64,000 nt of DNA from Tiliqua scincoides (Eukaryota > Chordata > Lepidosauria > Squamata > Scincidae), in assembly GCF_035046505.1 (NCBI RefSeq), contig NC_089823.1:36628388-36692387 (forward strand), given 5' to 3'. The translations under genes and the position numbers were made by a program. Positions 42,685 to 55,011 of this stretch are shown piece by piece. The notes under the pieces are model-generated. The model was not told the origin of the DNA and searched no databases. It saw only the letters and a list, made by a program, of their open reading frames with translations. The first letter of the stretch is position 1. Each line of letters starts with the position of its first letter.

Positions 42685-43968
42685 ATGAAAGTGTTTAATT
42701 TGTGTCTATGGCATGTTATTAGAAGATCTATCTTCCAGTTACCTGCACAAGATGGGACAAACAGGAGATTCTTAATTATGCCTTACAAGGTTATTACTTG
42801 TAGAACATTAGTTTTATCTCCTTGGTTGGACAAGGATACCTCACCAAGTGCCACCAAAAAATTAGACTTGGATGGATGGAAAGATGTCATGCGATCTCCA
42901 TTACAAGAAGAACCCAATGAAAGAGCATCAGAGAGTGAGGAAGGCTCTCATTTAGCAGCTACTAGAGACCTAGTTGAGATGTGGAGGCTTTCAGGTAAAG
43001 TTATTCCAGAAAATATCAGTGAAGAAGAGTTAAAGATTCTAATGGAATGTCCCACTAAGAGTTCCAAAAAGAAGTACTTGAAATTTTTGGCTAAAAAAGA
43101 AGTTTTGAAGAAAGCCAAGAAAGAAAAACTTGAAAAACAAAAGGAAGCAAAGAAGGAACTGAGGCTGAAAGCCAAGGAAAACTTTGATGGTGGACTCAAA
43201 AATACATTTCTCCTTAAGTTTTGGTCCAGGTCAGAGGACACCATATACAACTGGAGAGCTGCTCAGTCTTTGATCTTTGGTCAGCCTTTGGTGTTTGACA
43301 TGGCCTATGAAAATTATATGGCACGTAGAGAAATGGAGAATGCAGTGAAACAGCTGATGGAATCTGAAGGAGTCAATCGTAGAGCTTTGGATCCATTTCA
43401 CTTACATTATTGTAACCTCGAAGTAGGTAGTCAATATCACAAAGAATTCATCAAACGCTATGGAGAAGCATGGGACAATTTATTTGTGACAGTGACGGAA
43501 AAGGCTCATGTGGAAATCTTTCCAAGAGATCAGCTTGTCTATTTAACAGCTGATTCTCCCAATGTAATGAAAACGTTTGATCATGATAAAATCTATATAA
43601 TTGGATCTATAGTTGACAAATCAATACAGACAGGGGTTTCCTTTGCTCGTGCAAAACGGCTGAAGTTGGCAACAGCAAGGCTTCCTTTGGATACATACTT
43701 GCAGTGGTCAGAAGGTGCCAAAAACCTTACTCTAGATCAAATGATGCGTATCCTATTAACTGTAAAAGATACTGGGGATTGGAAGGAAGCTCTACAGTTT
43801 GTTCCACAAAGAAAACATGCAGGTTTTATTGAAACTGTCTCCTATTCAAAGCATCAAATTGACACATGGAAGAAAACAAGGAGGTATGACAAAATGGCTA
43901 GCCAAGAGAATGCGTGCAAGCCATTTACACCAAATTTCTCCAAGCGGGAAGTAAAGAAAAGATGGTAG
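42685..43968 (+). CDS. TRMT10C: TRMT10C (MRPP1), mitochondrial tRNA methyltransferase / RNase P subunit
   Basis: TRMT10C is a SPOUT-fold (Trm10) enzyme that methylates N1 of purine 9 in mitochondrial tRNAs with HSD17B10. With PRORP it forms protein-only mitochondrial RNase P. The 427-aa reading frame is in one exon, as I recall for human. The AG acceptor (TATAATTTCAG) ends at 42656, 28 bases before the ATG. The N-terminus is basic and hydrophobic, fitting a mitochondrial presequence. Residues about 100-160 form a charged helix rich in Lys/Glu (KKAKKEKLEKQKEAKKEL). Family stretches are FGQPLVFDMAYENYM, RALDPFHLHYCNL, YLTADSPNVMKTFDHDKIY, IIGSIVDKS (Asp311 is a likely catalytic residue) and LDQMMRILL. 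A TTG seven codons upstream is in frame, but ATG is the sensible start. The 5' exon has not been located. Confidence 0.96.
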   Translation: MKVFNLCLWHVIRRSIFQLPAQDGTNRRFLIMPYKVITCRTLVLSPWLDKDTSPSATKKLDLDGWKDVMRSPLQEEPNERASESEEGSHLAATRDLVEMWRLSGKVIPENISEEELKILMECPTKSSKKKYLKFLAKKEVLKKAKKEKLEKQKEAKKELRLKAKENFDGGLKNTFLLKFWSRSEDTIYNWRAAQSLIFGQPLVFDMAYENYMARREMENAVKQLMESEGVNRRALDPFHLHYCNLEVGSQYHKEFIKRYGEAWDNLFVTVTEKAHVEIFPRDQLVYLTADSPNVMKTFDHDKIYIIGSIVDKSIQTGVSFARAKRLKLATARLPLDTYLQWSEGAKNLTLDQMMRILLTVKDTGDWKEALQFVPQRKHAGFIETVSYSKHQIDTWKKTRRYDKMASQENACKPFTPNFSKREVKKRW

Positions 43969-44097
43969 GAAGATGCATCTGAGTAACATATTATTACACT
44001 GTTAAATGAAAGTTTCATTGAAGTCTAGCTTTTATGAGCTTTTCACTGCTTAAACATAAACCACTCTAAGTCTCATTTATTTCAGTGGCAATGATTG

Positions 44098-44611
44098 AGA
44101 GCCCAATCCTGAGCTCCATGCGCCCGCTTACTGCTGGCATGCACTGTTGTAGATGTGCTGTAAAACGTATTTGCAACCCCTAACACTGGGCAAGCGCCTA
44201 TGTCCAGCGCTATGCTAGCACTGGGTGGGCACCCGGCCTCCACAGCTCAGTGGTCGCACAGACCGCAGAGCAGTGGAGAGGTAAGCAGGGGTGTGGGGGG
44301 AGGTGGAGAGGGGGCGGGGAGGAGGTATGACCAGAGGTGGGAGATGGCAGGGGGAGGCGTACCACGGGGAGGGAGGTGGGACCAGTGGAGCTTTACTCCA
44401 CCGAATCCAAAGCCTCTGTGTTGGGCTTACCGCCTGACACGGAGGCTTCTACCTCACCATTGTGGGGCTACTGCACTTACCAAGAGAAAGTGGACAAAAG
44501 TCCCCTTCTCCCAAGGTGCTGCTGGCAGCTGCCCTTGGGGTGCAGGGTGCGGCGGCAGCCATTTTTGGTGCCACTGCAGCTGCGCGCTCTGGGCAGCTCA
44601 GGATTGGGCTG
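44098..44611. mobile_element. Harbinger-like MITE, 0.5 kb, GC-rich
   Basis: Ends GAGCCCAATCCTGAGCT and AGCTCAGGATTGGGCTG form inverted repeats, flanked by TTG/TTA. It lies just after TRMT10C, probably in or next to its 3' UTR. The open frames inside (44200-44643) follow GC content only. Confidence 0.85.
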
Positions 44612-45950
44612 TTAAGCATATGCTCAAATTGAAATCCCCTTGAAATCAATGATACTTAAAATGATACCTGGTGTTTCTGGACAGCAAATGACACATGGAC
44701 ATTTCTAGTATTGTAGACATTCAATAGCCTGGTCATGCAAAGTATAACAAGGAGGTAGTGATTGCCAATATAGCAGTCCCAGATTTCTTGGAAGTCAAAC
44801 TTTTCTGGTTCTGTCTGCCCAATAGTATAATTTTTGTAATAAGAGGAATAATATTATTGAAAATACAGTACTCACAGTAAAATGTGCCTAGAAGGATTGC
44901 CCCAACATTTCTTGTTCTTGGAGTTTGTCATTCACAGCAGTTCAATGTCTTTCAAGGGCTCCAATCCCAACAGTGTCTCACATGTTGCTTTTTGTAGCTC
45001 CTACTGTGCTGCCTTGCAGTTGAGGAGCAATTTATAGCCAGCAGATCCTGCAATGCTAGGGTTAGTGTCCCAATGTAATGATTTACAGCTGCCTCAAAAG
45101 AGTTACTAGACAAGGAGGACGTCACCATATTTTTTGTTACTTAAAACTATGTCAATGTAAATATGAGAAGTGGTTGCTGTATTAAAAACTTAATTTTTTG
45201 TATGATTGTGTTGCTTTTTTGTTAAGAAAAAAAAGTAGTGATGTAATGATGGATAGTATCTTAGGTTGTATGAATGATTGACACTTGTCTGTGACTTGAT
45301 GTCTTTTTTTTACAGCCTTCATATAATCTGCTTGCAATGAATATTTGCATTCCTGAAGATGAACTATTTTGTTTTTACAAAATAATCTTGAGCTGCTGGG
45401 CTCAATATGAAATGCATTTTTTCTGTATCAAATGCACAACTTAACACCGTGTGGACATTAATGGTTCCTGGCTTGTATCTTAGTGATGGGGTGACACAGG
45501 AGGATGCAGTGTCAAAGCCTTCTGGGAGTTCTTTGCATTTCTGGAGTGAGTACTCCCACCCTTACATAGCCTGGTCATTTATCATTCTGTCCAGTGGTAA
45601 TTATTTCTATAACATACGAGATTCTCCGTGCAGTCTTTCTGTCGTACTCTATCAGGAGTGGAGAATTCTACTTCGAATGTTGCACCTGATCAGAAACCTG
45701 GAGACAGTTTCATCCATGTGACCACAGTGTCAGAGATGTAGCTAGAAGCCCAGGCACTTGGGGCAATGACATCATGAAGTCACATGACATTGTGATGTAA
45801 CTTCTGGGTTCTTGCGGGAGGAGGCAGCTTGGTGTCTGTTCCTTCTTCTCTGGAGGCTCCTCAAGGGAGCTTCCACAGGAGAAGGAATGGGGCGTTAAGC
45901 CACAGCTACCTTCACTTTGTGCGCACCCCTTCTGGGTAAGTGAGGATAGG
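44612..45950. other. TRMT10C-PCNP intergenic
   Basis: AT-rich and largely unique. An open frame at 45407-45721 matches no family I know. Bases about 45730-45920 are GC-richer and probably repeat-derived. Confidence 0.45.
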
Positions 45951-45954
45951 ATTA

Positions 45955-46232
45955 CAGCCTTGCAGCTCCATCCTATGCATGACTACTCAGAAGTAACTCC
46001 CATTATAGTCAATGGGGTCTACTCCCAGGTAAGATTGCAGCCTGAGACTCCAATCCTATGATGTCTACTCAGAAGTAAGACCCACTAGAGTCAATGGGGC
46101 TTACTCCCAGGAAAGTGTGGATGGGACTGCAGCTTCAGAGCCCCATCCTATGCAGGTCTACTCAGAAGTAAGCCCCATTATAGCCAACGGGGCTTACACC
46201 CAGGTGAGTGTGAAGAGGACTGCAGTCTAAAC
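45955..46232 (+). repeat. Three tandem ~90-bp repeat units upstream of PCNP
   Basis: Units with GACTACTCAGAAGTAACTCC, GTCTACTCAGAAGTAAGACC and GTCTACTCAGAAGTAAGCCC stand head to tail, ending about 60 bases before the PCNP promoter core. Confidence 0.88.
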
Positions 46233-46289
46233 AAGGAGTCCTGGCACACCGGAGGCAGATCTGTGGCTTGTTCCTCTGCTGGGAGGACC

Positions 46290-46560
46290 ACGTTTCCAAA
46301 CCGGAAGTGACATGACCTGGAGAAACGTGAGGCGGGCCTCTCTAGCTTCTTCCGGTCAGTAGAGTCGAGTGGGTGGGGCTTAGACGGCGCAGGCGCGGCG
46401 GTGGGGAGAAATGGCGGACAGCAAAGCAGGAGACGTGAAGCCGGAGCGGCCGCGTCCTGATGGAGGTGAACACGGTGCGCCGCTAGAGCTCCTCCTCCCT
46501 TTTGGGTGCGGGGGGCGCGGGGGGCCGACTGGACTTGGGGAGAATGCGACGGGCGGCCGT
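46290..46560 (+). promoter_or_regulatory. CpG-rich PCNP promoter and exon 1
   Basis: The region is GC-rich, with ETS-type elements: ACCGGAAGTG at 46300-46309 and an inverted CTTCCGGT near 46348. The start context GAAATGGCGG also fits a YY1 site, as in many housekeeping promoters. No TATA box is seen. Confidence 0.75.
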
Positions 46561-49500
46561 GCTGTGCGCGCCTGCCTGGAACGGGTCCCTTCAGGCGCAG
46601 TGGGGCTGACGCTGAGTAGGCCCCCGAGGTGCGCGGCTCCTTCCTGCCAGGCGCTCGACGGCCCCAGACCTGGGCAGCTTGTCTGGAGCCTGCCCATAGT
46701 GGGGCCCCGCTGCAGCCTCCCTTGCAGGCAGGCTGGCGGGTGCTCCGTTTCCAGGGGGTAGAAGGGCAGGGCAGTCCTGAGCGTGCCGGGGGTGGGGAAG
46801 AGCTGAGGAGGAGGGGAGCTTCGAGCCCAGTCCTGTGCCTGTCTACTCAGAAGTAAGTCCCATGAGAGTCAGTGGGGTTTTCTCCCAGGAAAGGGTGGGT
46901 AGGAGTGTAGTCTTAGAGTCGAATCCTGTGCCTGTCCACTCTGATGTAAGTTCTATTACAGTCAGTGGAACTTACTCACAGGAAAGTGTGGTTAGCAGTG
47001 CAGCCCTAGGCTACAGTCCTTTCCACACTTACCCAGGAGTAAATCCTGTTGACTATAATGGGAATCACTTCTGAGTAGGCATGCAGAGGCTTGGGCACTT
47101 TCTTGGCTTGACTGAGGTACCCTGTCTGCCTGCCTGTCCTGGCAAGATTGGGATCATTACCTTACCTGAGCTATGCGCATTGAAGAAGTGCCATCACTTC
47201 GGAATGCACGTGACCTTGGAAAAGTTCCTAGCCCAATAGAGCAGCTTATCTCAAGGTTTGTCCACCGTATGTATGCATCACATGGTCCATCTATTCGAAG
47301 TACCACTGGAAGAAACTGGCAACGACATTGTTGCCAGTTACTTCTAATTTGGGAAGCCAGTTGCAAAGCCACAAACACTAGTAAGAGGCTTGGGGTAGAC
47401 AGGGGGGATATTTCAAGCACAGAAAAGCATCCTTTGGAGCAGTAGTTCCCAACCTTTAGGAGGCTGCAGACCACTGAGGCAAAAATTGGAATAGTCATGG
47501 ACCACATGCAGTGCCAGCCGTGGGCAGTCTCCGCTCTCTCTGGTAGATTGTAGGGAAGCATCTCCCAAGTGAGCACTTCCCCACAGACCACCAGAAAGGA
47601 TGGCGAACAAACTGCCCTCAGCCACAGGCTTCAGTATCTCCCTCTTTCTGGTGGTCCATGGGGCAGCATCTCCTAAGTGAGCATTTCCCCTGAGAGGGTG
47701 TAGAGTGGAACTCCTGCAATCCACACTTCAGTGCCATCTTCAAAAAGTCCATTCTCCCCCCTCTTTGGTGGTCTGTGAGGGAGCGTTTGCTCAGCAAGAC
47801 ACTGGAAGTGATCAAAGGTGATTTTTTTTTCCTGAGGCCTCGTGGACCACTTCTCAGGGTCTTGTGGACCACCTGGGCGGAGACCAGTGCTGTGGAGCCT
47901 CCTACTGCTATTTTTGTGTGTGTCATGTTGCTGGTCTTGCTGCCAGGCGTCAGGGGTCCTATGAGTACTACCAGACATCACCTCAAGTACCACTTGTTGG
48001 TACTGCTTGTTGAGAAATATTGCATTATAGTGTTACACATTGATGAACAGCATCAAAATTGTTCCCAGTCTTGGGACCAATTAGAATGAAAGTAACATGG
48101 CTTAGGAAGTAAGACTATTGGTCCACCTATTTCCAGATAACCTAGCCAGAGCTTCAGGCAGGGTTTTTTCCTCAGTCCTATCTGGATGGATTGAAACAGC
48201 AATCTTCTACATGCAAAGCATGTGTTCGCTACTGGGTGATGAGCCCACCCTAAAGTTAATAATTTCATTAAAGGATATCCAGGTTGCCCCATCCCTGAGG
48301 CTATTAAAGTTATCCTTTTAAAATCTAATAATGACTTGCATCAGTTTGGTCAGTGTTAGCATTAAAATTCTATTCTCAGTTTATTTTCAGCAAACATGAT
48401 ATTAGTCTTTATTCATTCTTATAAATGTACTGGGTTCATGTTCAATTCTCATACAGTAATATAAGCTGCTAATATCCTTGATGTTTTGTGTGGGTGTGCA
48501 GATCTTTTTAAGTGATAGAAGTCAGACGGAAAAAGAGAACAACAGATAGGGCTTAGTCTTCTAATATTACTGTCAGCTCTAGTTTTGGAGTCTGTGTGGT
48601 AACTTATATTGTGCTTTAAGATCCATTTTAGTTTTATTAACTTTTCTCACAGCAGATAAAAATTAAAATTTGTAAAACAACATAATTTTTAAAAAAATTC
48701 AGGTATACCTTCATGCAATTGTAAATTAAAAAAACAGAATCAATAAGGAAAATCAGCTTTGCTAAAAACTGGCAGAAATGAAAGATTTTCAAGAATTAAA
48801 ATAAAGAAGGGCCAACCAAATTTCTTGGGGCAGGGAGTTCCATAGACTGCGGGCCACTAGAAAAGGCATTCTATCTTGTCCTTGCCAACCATGCTTCCAT
48901 TAATGGTGGGAAACACAAGAGGGACTCATCAGAAGATTTAGGGCTGGGCAGTTTCATACAGAGAAGTTAGGGTAATATCCAGCACTTGGAATTGCACTCT
49001 GAAGTGAACTGAGAGTGTGCTTGATAGTTCAATGGTATCACATGATCACAGCACCTTGCACTGGTCAGATCATGTGTAAACATGATCTGAAGGATCTCGG
49101 TGATCTTCAAGCACAGCTCCATGTAGAGTGTCTTACAGTAACCAAACCCTGATGTAACCTATGCATGGGTGACCATAGTAAGCTGGGCATTTCTTGCCAC
49201 AGTTGATGCTTGAACATCCAGGAACAATGCTGATTCCAGGACTACAAATCTGATCCTTCAAGGACATTGGTACTCCATCTAGAACTGGCTGACAGTCCAT
49301 TAATGATGCTGCAGGTCTCTGGACCACTAGTACTTTTCTCTTGATTTAATTTCAGCTTGTTTGCCTTCATAGTCCATTATTGACTTTAGACAGCCATTCA
49401 GAATTATAACCATTCTAATACCAGATAATGAGATATAGAACTGAATTTCAATCACATTTTAGTGACACCTGGTACCAACCTCACTGATAACCTCCTCTAG

Positions 49501-52500
49501 CAGTTTCATGTAGATGTTAAATATCATAGGGGATGATAGAATCTCATAGAATTCTGGAAGCCAATGGTTTTTTAGAGTTCCTTGGCAGTACCTTCTGAAA
49601 CCCAATTTTCCAAGTCAGACCAGAGTCACTTCAGAATTGCCTATTCTGGCCAGATAGTCAGAATACTGCTGTGATTGATGGCCTTGAATGCTGCTGAGAG
49701 GTCTTGAAGAACCAGCAAGGACATGCTTTCTTGGTCTAGCTCCCAGTGTAGGTCATTCACAAGTCGCCAAGGCTGTTTCCTTATCATACCCTTGCTGGAA
49801 GCCAAATTGAAATGGATCCAAATGATCAGTGTACTCCAGGAGTCCCTGTTCTCTAGGAATCCCTGAAGTTGGATCACCAGTACACACTTGAGCACCTTGC
49901 CCCAAAAGGTGTTGTCTAATCTGGCAAAATGTCTTAATTGTAAAACATCATAAATGCTGACTGTAACATCATTTTTCCTTGCTTTAATTTTTTATCCTGA
50001 ACAAGTCCCCATCTTGAATAGCAACTGTGAGTTCAACACTTATCAGAAAAGGCTTATTGCGTTGTCTCATCTCTACCATTCTGCATTAGACTTAAACTGT
50101 GTATTATTTTTGTATTCTCTGTGGTATCTTTCATCTAAATGATTACATTACTGTAAGCTTACAAAACATGTGGTAAATTGAACTACTTAAGAAATCATTC
50201 TAGAAAAATATCATGTTAACAACCCCCCTCAGGAGGGGTATCATGCAGCTCCAAGATATTTTAGTTTAAATATTTTTGTGTGTAATTGAAGATTTATATT
50301 CTGCATTAGTCAAGTGATTGGAGCTTCCTTCACTATATGTCTATATTCTTACAGTGTGCTCTATATAAACAGTTGTGGAGGTGCTGACACTGTAAGTGCA
50401 AAGTCTCCTCTGCATAACAGTGCTTTATGAGGTTGCTGCTCCCATCAGTCCACTCAGTAAAAATAGCTCATCTTGGTAAGTTGTTTCGACTTCACCAGGA
50501 CCTGAAGAAGAGGCAGAAAAACCTGTGAAAACTAAGACTGTTTCTTCCAGTAATGGAGGGGAAAGTTCGAGTCGCAGCACAGAGAAGCGGGCAGCTGATG
50601 AAGATGCTGAAGACTTCACAGCAAAGCCTGCTCCTGCCAAAATGTCCAAATTTGGGTTTGGCGTAGGCACACAGATCTCAAAGAAACCACCGACCATATC
50701 CATCAAACTTGGAGCAAATGTGAGTGGTTGGAACATTTTCTTGTTGTATGAATATGTTTGTGTGGGATGTGTGGGAATGATCTTTAATAAATGCTAAAAA
50801 TTAATGAGATAGTTCTTTATTTCAACTTTACTTAGACCTTATAAATTTAGAGTGCTGTGCTGTCAAAAAGTTGGAATAATTTCTGGAATGTGTTGGACAA
50901 TGTGATATTTGCTTGAAGCTTTGAGAAATTTGTGACTTTCCAACTACTTCTGTACTCATGAGTTAGGTAATTAGTATGATAGCTACTTTCTTCTTGCAAA
51001 ATAAGATTGTAGTTCACTGCTTCCTGGTAAATGAATAATTACTGTGTGCCTTTTTTACTCTTAATTCCTGAGCCTTGATTAAAAATACAAGAATGTATTG
51101 GCTGGAATTCAAAGAGCTGCTTAGTCTTGCATAAAGATCTTATATTATTCCATTTGAACTTTTGACATTTTCTTTGAATAGCTGACTTTCAGTGCCATGT
51201 TGCCACCTGCTTTTGCAACCTTTCTCTGTTTCAAAAGCAGTTTGACAGAATGTTTGAGAACAAGTGTAAATCCCCCGTGGTCTCAGAGAAGGTGATTAGG
51301 TGATTTGAATTACCTTTAATTAATCACCATTAATTCTTTGAAGCAGGTAGACTTTTGGTTTTGAATTAGAGAATTTACTACACAACACTATCAGCAGCAG
51401 CATGCTCTAAATCAAAGTTGCATTTTGAAACTTTTCCTAAAAATATAAAATTAAATTGCAGCTTTTGTTCTTTTTTCAGAAACCTAAAGAGCCCACTCCA
51501 ACCCTTGCTCCAAAAACTCTTTCTGTAGCAGCAGTGTTCAATGAAGATGAAGATGTAAGTAAACTTTTCCTCATAGAGTGAAATGGCATGGTAGTGTTTA
51601 GCTAGAACTACATACAGAACAGAAGCAAACATTCTGTGAAAACAATAGATACTCGCCTATAAGACCAGAAATTTCTACCAATAAATCAAGTGTAGATTGA
51701 CACCTTGTTGTATCTGTAGGGCACTCAGGGGTCAGGGCTGTTCAGGAGTGTGTCAGTAGCCAGGAGAAGCCTGAAGAAGGCTTAGTAGTGCCCTCAGAGG
51801 GTCTGTGAATCGTCTGAGGAATGTTTTGAGTGATTTCAGAGAGCATACAAACACGCAGCTTTGTTTGAGCAGGCTCCTTAACTCCAAACCCTTAAATGCC
51901 TCTTAAAATGACAGTGAATAGTATGAAATATTGTCTGGCAACAATTGAAGCAGGGTGTTGTGCTGTGGTAAGCTGTTTAGGTTGCTTTATGTTGGTGCTG
52001 CATTTGTTTTAGGTGGTTTTTAAAACTGCAAATGCTTTTCTGCAGTTTCAAACCTGGATCTTTTTTTCCTTAGCAATTCAATGAAATTTTCAATTCTGTT
52101 GCTCTGGGGGAGGGGCTGGCACACTCCTTGTTAATGTCTTCTAAAACAGTGGCACGGTTCAAATTCTTTCCCCCCCTTTCAGTCATGCTCCATGCCAAGC
52201 TGCAGCTCTTCCTCACAAGCACCTGTCCCTAAGTCTCTCCCCCCCCCCGCCCCCGACTTATCTGAGGGTCATGGAACATTCCATGATTTTTTTTTTTTGG
52301 CTGAAAACCTGCCCTTGCCTTATCTGTGAGATCACTTTATAGACAAGTGTCTGTGGTTCATTGCTGCTCCAAATTGGCAAAGAGGCTTCTATAAAGAAAA
52401 AATATGTAAATATCCTCTTTGACATTTTGGAATAATTCTAGAACTTAAAAAAAAAATTTAACATGTTTGCACCCCACCTTTCTACAGTTAGATCTGCAAA

Positions 52501-55011
52501 GTGGCTCCCATACACATTTTGAATAATGTTGGCAAGGCTGGGCATCAACATGTAGATCTTCTATCCTAGAAAAAAGCAGCGGTTTTCCTTACCCTGTGCC
52601 TGATGTCAGTTCTCAAAGGCAGTACTAGTGGGCCAGTGCTCCCTGGTGGTACCCTCAAGTAATGTCTTGGCTGTAGCAGCAGGGCAAAGCACATGCAAGC
52701 TTCAAAAGTTTGTGCCCAGTCCAGTTCTTGTAGCAGAGCAGATAACAATGTTCAGGTCTATTTGGCTCCTTCAATACAGTTCTTCCCATAGACAACTCAC
52801 AGGAGGGATTGTCATCCTCTCACCAGTGTCAAAGGCAGGTCTGGCTTTCTTGGCCTTGATGATGGGATGAAGAAGTACTTCCAGAAGTACGCAACCTCTT
52901 AGACCAATTCAGAACCAGAGCAGATAACCATGTCAGAACCGATCTTACCATGCTGATTTATTTTGTGGGAAAGAATTGCATTTTCTCTGTTCCTGCACAA
53001 GACTAGTTTTTTCTCCCCTGCCCTTGTCTTAGTGATCTCGTTCTGATTGTGTGGTGAATTAATGACGCCTTCTTGGATGCTTTTTTTGAGTCTTAGTATA
53101 GCAAAGTGGAATTGTAAACATCTACTGAGTTATGTATGTTAGGATATAATTTCCTAGGTCATTCTCTTTCAAGTACATTTTCAATTTTGTTTGGACATGT
53201 CTAGATTTAGACCCCCTTGGTTGGGGCCAGAAATCAGATTTTCAAATGTCCAGTGAATTGAATGAGTTTCTAACTTTTTGGAGCAATGAGCCCAAATGGG
53301 AAATGTTTCTTTTGCCTGCCTGCCTGCCCATAATAGCATTAGCAGCAGCTTCTTGGGAATCTGGGGCGTCACTTACAGGCTTCAATGTACTCTGCTGGGC
53401 TCTGCACATGCAACAGGGCTACCCTATTTAACTGTTCTTCTATGTTTGTTATCTCTTTATACTTAGAGTGAGCCTGAAGAGATGCCTCCAGAAGCAAAAA
53501 TGCGCATGAAGAACATTGGAAGGTAGAGTCACTCTTGTTCATTATTTTGGAAAAGTAGGGGTGGGAGCAAGGTGTTTTGTTTGTTGGTGTAGAAATCTAG
53601 GCAAGGAGAAACAGGCTGCAATTCTATGCACACTTACATGGTAGTAAGTGCCCATTAGACATGCATAGGGTTCGACATGCATAGGATTGTGCTGTTAGGA
53701 TCTTCTGTAGCTTTGTGTAATTTTTCAAATTATTATTCTTACTGTAAACTATTTTTACCCTATTTTTCCCAACCCAGTGGGACAGGTCAAGGCCGATTAC
53801 AAAACAAGAAGCCAACACAGCACCAATAACATTAAGCAAAACAACAATCCAGATCAAATATAAATTAAAAAAGAGCAGCCATTGTAACAATCAAGAGCCA
53901 ATGCAGCTTACAAAACCAAAAATGATCAATTACTTGGTTTTAATGTTTAAAGTTTTAACCCTCTCACTTCCCACAAAATAGCACCAAAGAATGGGCAGTC
54001 CAGATCCTAGCCAGGTGGGAGTTTCACAGGCTGGGCACCACACAGGGAAGGCCCTGTTGCAAGTTGCTGCTAACCCTATTTCCTGTGGTGATGGTACTTG
54101 CCAAAGAATCTGTCTGGATGACCTCACTCAGTGGGTGGGTATGTCTTAGGAGACACAGTCCTTCAAGAGTTTAGGTCCAAAGCCATTAAGGGCTTTATAG
54201 GGCATTCCCAGCACTTTGAATTGTGCCAAGGAATATAGAGGCAGCAACGTACAGAGCACCTAGACAAGCCCACTCAACTCTGCTCAGAGCCAAGACCCCC
54301 TAAGCACCTAGGCAAGAGAACAGAAGACACCAAGCTTCTTCCCTCCCCAAAACTGTGCTTTCATCAGAGCCAGGAAAGTCTAGCCTGATAGGGCCCAAAC
54401 TCTTAACTTACACGCACACATTACTTCCCTCCCCTATCAGCAGGAACTAGTTCCAAGAGGACAGGAACAGACACCATAACATGAACACCTGATTAATTTG
54501 CTGAAACCCAATATATTCCTTAACAGGATCTGTATCAGTCTTTTATATTTTCCATTACAACTCAGTTGTCCAAATGCAAAATTTTATTACATTACCATCA
54601 TGAAAATTATGGTTGCCACCAAAATGGTTTTTCACAGCAGCACAAGGACATGCTGCACTTCCTGTTTGGCATTGTGTTGGAATAATTCTGAAGGACAGCA
54701 TCCATCAGGCAGTACGACTACTGGGAAGGCAATGAAAAATGTAGTGTGTATCTGTGAAAAGTGGTTGTGGTTGCTGCTGACATGTAGTTTATATGTGAGT
54801 AAGATGAGTTGTGAACCAGCTTCACAAACTATGATTATGGAATGATTAAGTTGATCCACTGATCTTGTTCTTTTGTCCTAGGGACACCCCAACTTCAGCT
54901 GGACCAAATTCTTTCAACAAAGGAAAGCATGGATTTTCTGACAACCAGAAGCTCTGGGAACGGAACATGAAATCTCACCTTGGAAACGTCCGTGAACCAG
55001 ATGACGACTAA
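46411..55011 (+). CDS. PCNP: PCNP, PEST proteolytic signal-containing nuclear protein
   Basis: PCNP is a small nuclear protein with PEST character, reported to be ubiquitinated by UHRF2. Five coding exons: 46411-46465 (55 nt), 50499-50719 (221), 51480-51554 (75), 53467-53522 (56) and 54882-55011 (130). The total is 537 nt, that is 178 aa plus stop, the human length as I recall it. Splice sites are canonical (GGAG|GTGAAC, CACCAG|GACC, AAT|GTGAGT, TTTCAG|AAAC, GAT|GTAAGT, CTTAG|AGTG, AG|GTAGAG, CCTAG|GGAC). Recognisable stretches: [66 protein letters not shown] and [15 protein letters not shown]. The C-terminal half is nearly as in human, while exon 1 and the middle of exon 2 differ more. It lies downstream of TRMT10C, as in human. 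Confidence 0.97.
46826..47080 (+). repeat. ~90-bp repeat units in PCNP intron 1
   Basis: There are two forward units (GTCTACTCAGAAGTAAGTCC, then a diverged one) and one reversed copy (GGAATCACTTCTGAGTAGGC) about 350-600 bases after PCNP exon 1. Confidence 0.82.
47440..48022. mobile_element. Non-autonomous hAT-like element
   Basis: It begins CAGTAGTTCCCAACCTTTAG and ends GTTGAGAAATATTG, with internal repeated GACCACC/TGGTGGTCC pieces. The flanks match only in part. It lies in PCNP intron 1. Confidence 0.7.
48780..49900 (-). mobile_element. CR1/L2-type LINE fragment with RT remnant
   Basis: The minus strand at about 49760-49650 reads [20 protein letters not shown] and then [10 protein letters not shown], the reverse-transcriptase region of CR1/L2 elements (typically LLVLLDLSAAFDTINH). 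Downstream on the minus strand come tail-type segments such as GGAATTGCACTCTG (plus strand near 48983). It has several breaks and lies in PCNP intron 1. Confidence 0.75.
50000..50498 (+). other. PCNP intron 1, right end
   Basis: AT-rich; no repeat recognised beyond the preceding LINE. Confidence 0.4.
51555..53466 (+). other. PCNP intron 3
   Basis: Mostly unique sequence with a 10-base C run at 52239-52248 and T-rich patches. Open frames here (for example 52628-52870) match nothing recognised. Confidence 0.45.
53700..54320 (-). mobile_element. CR1/L2-type LINE 3' fragment
   Basis: AAAGCCATTAAGGGCTTTATAG and CACTTTGAATTGTGCC (near 54210) read on the minus strand as the AQFKVL...YKALNG segment. 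GGTTAGCAGCAACTTGC follows, and a tail region lies near 53740. Lies in PCNP intron 4. Confidence 0.72.

Noticed and set aside
44200-44643. 147-codon plus-strand frame after TRMT10C.
   Set aside because: It is inside the GC-rich Harbinger-like MITE with inverted ends.
45407-45721. 104-codon plus-strand frame upstream of PCNP.
   Set aside because: No homology recognised, no promoter or splice support, not in repeat-aware context.
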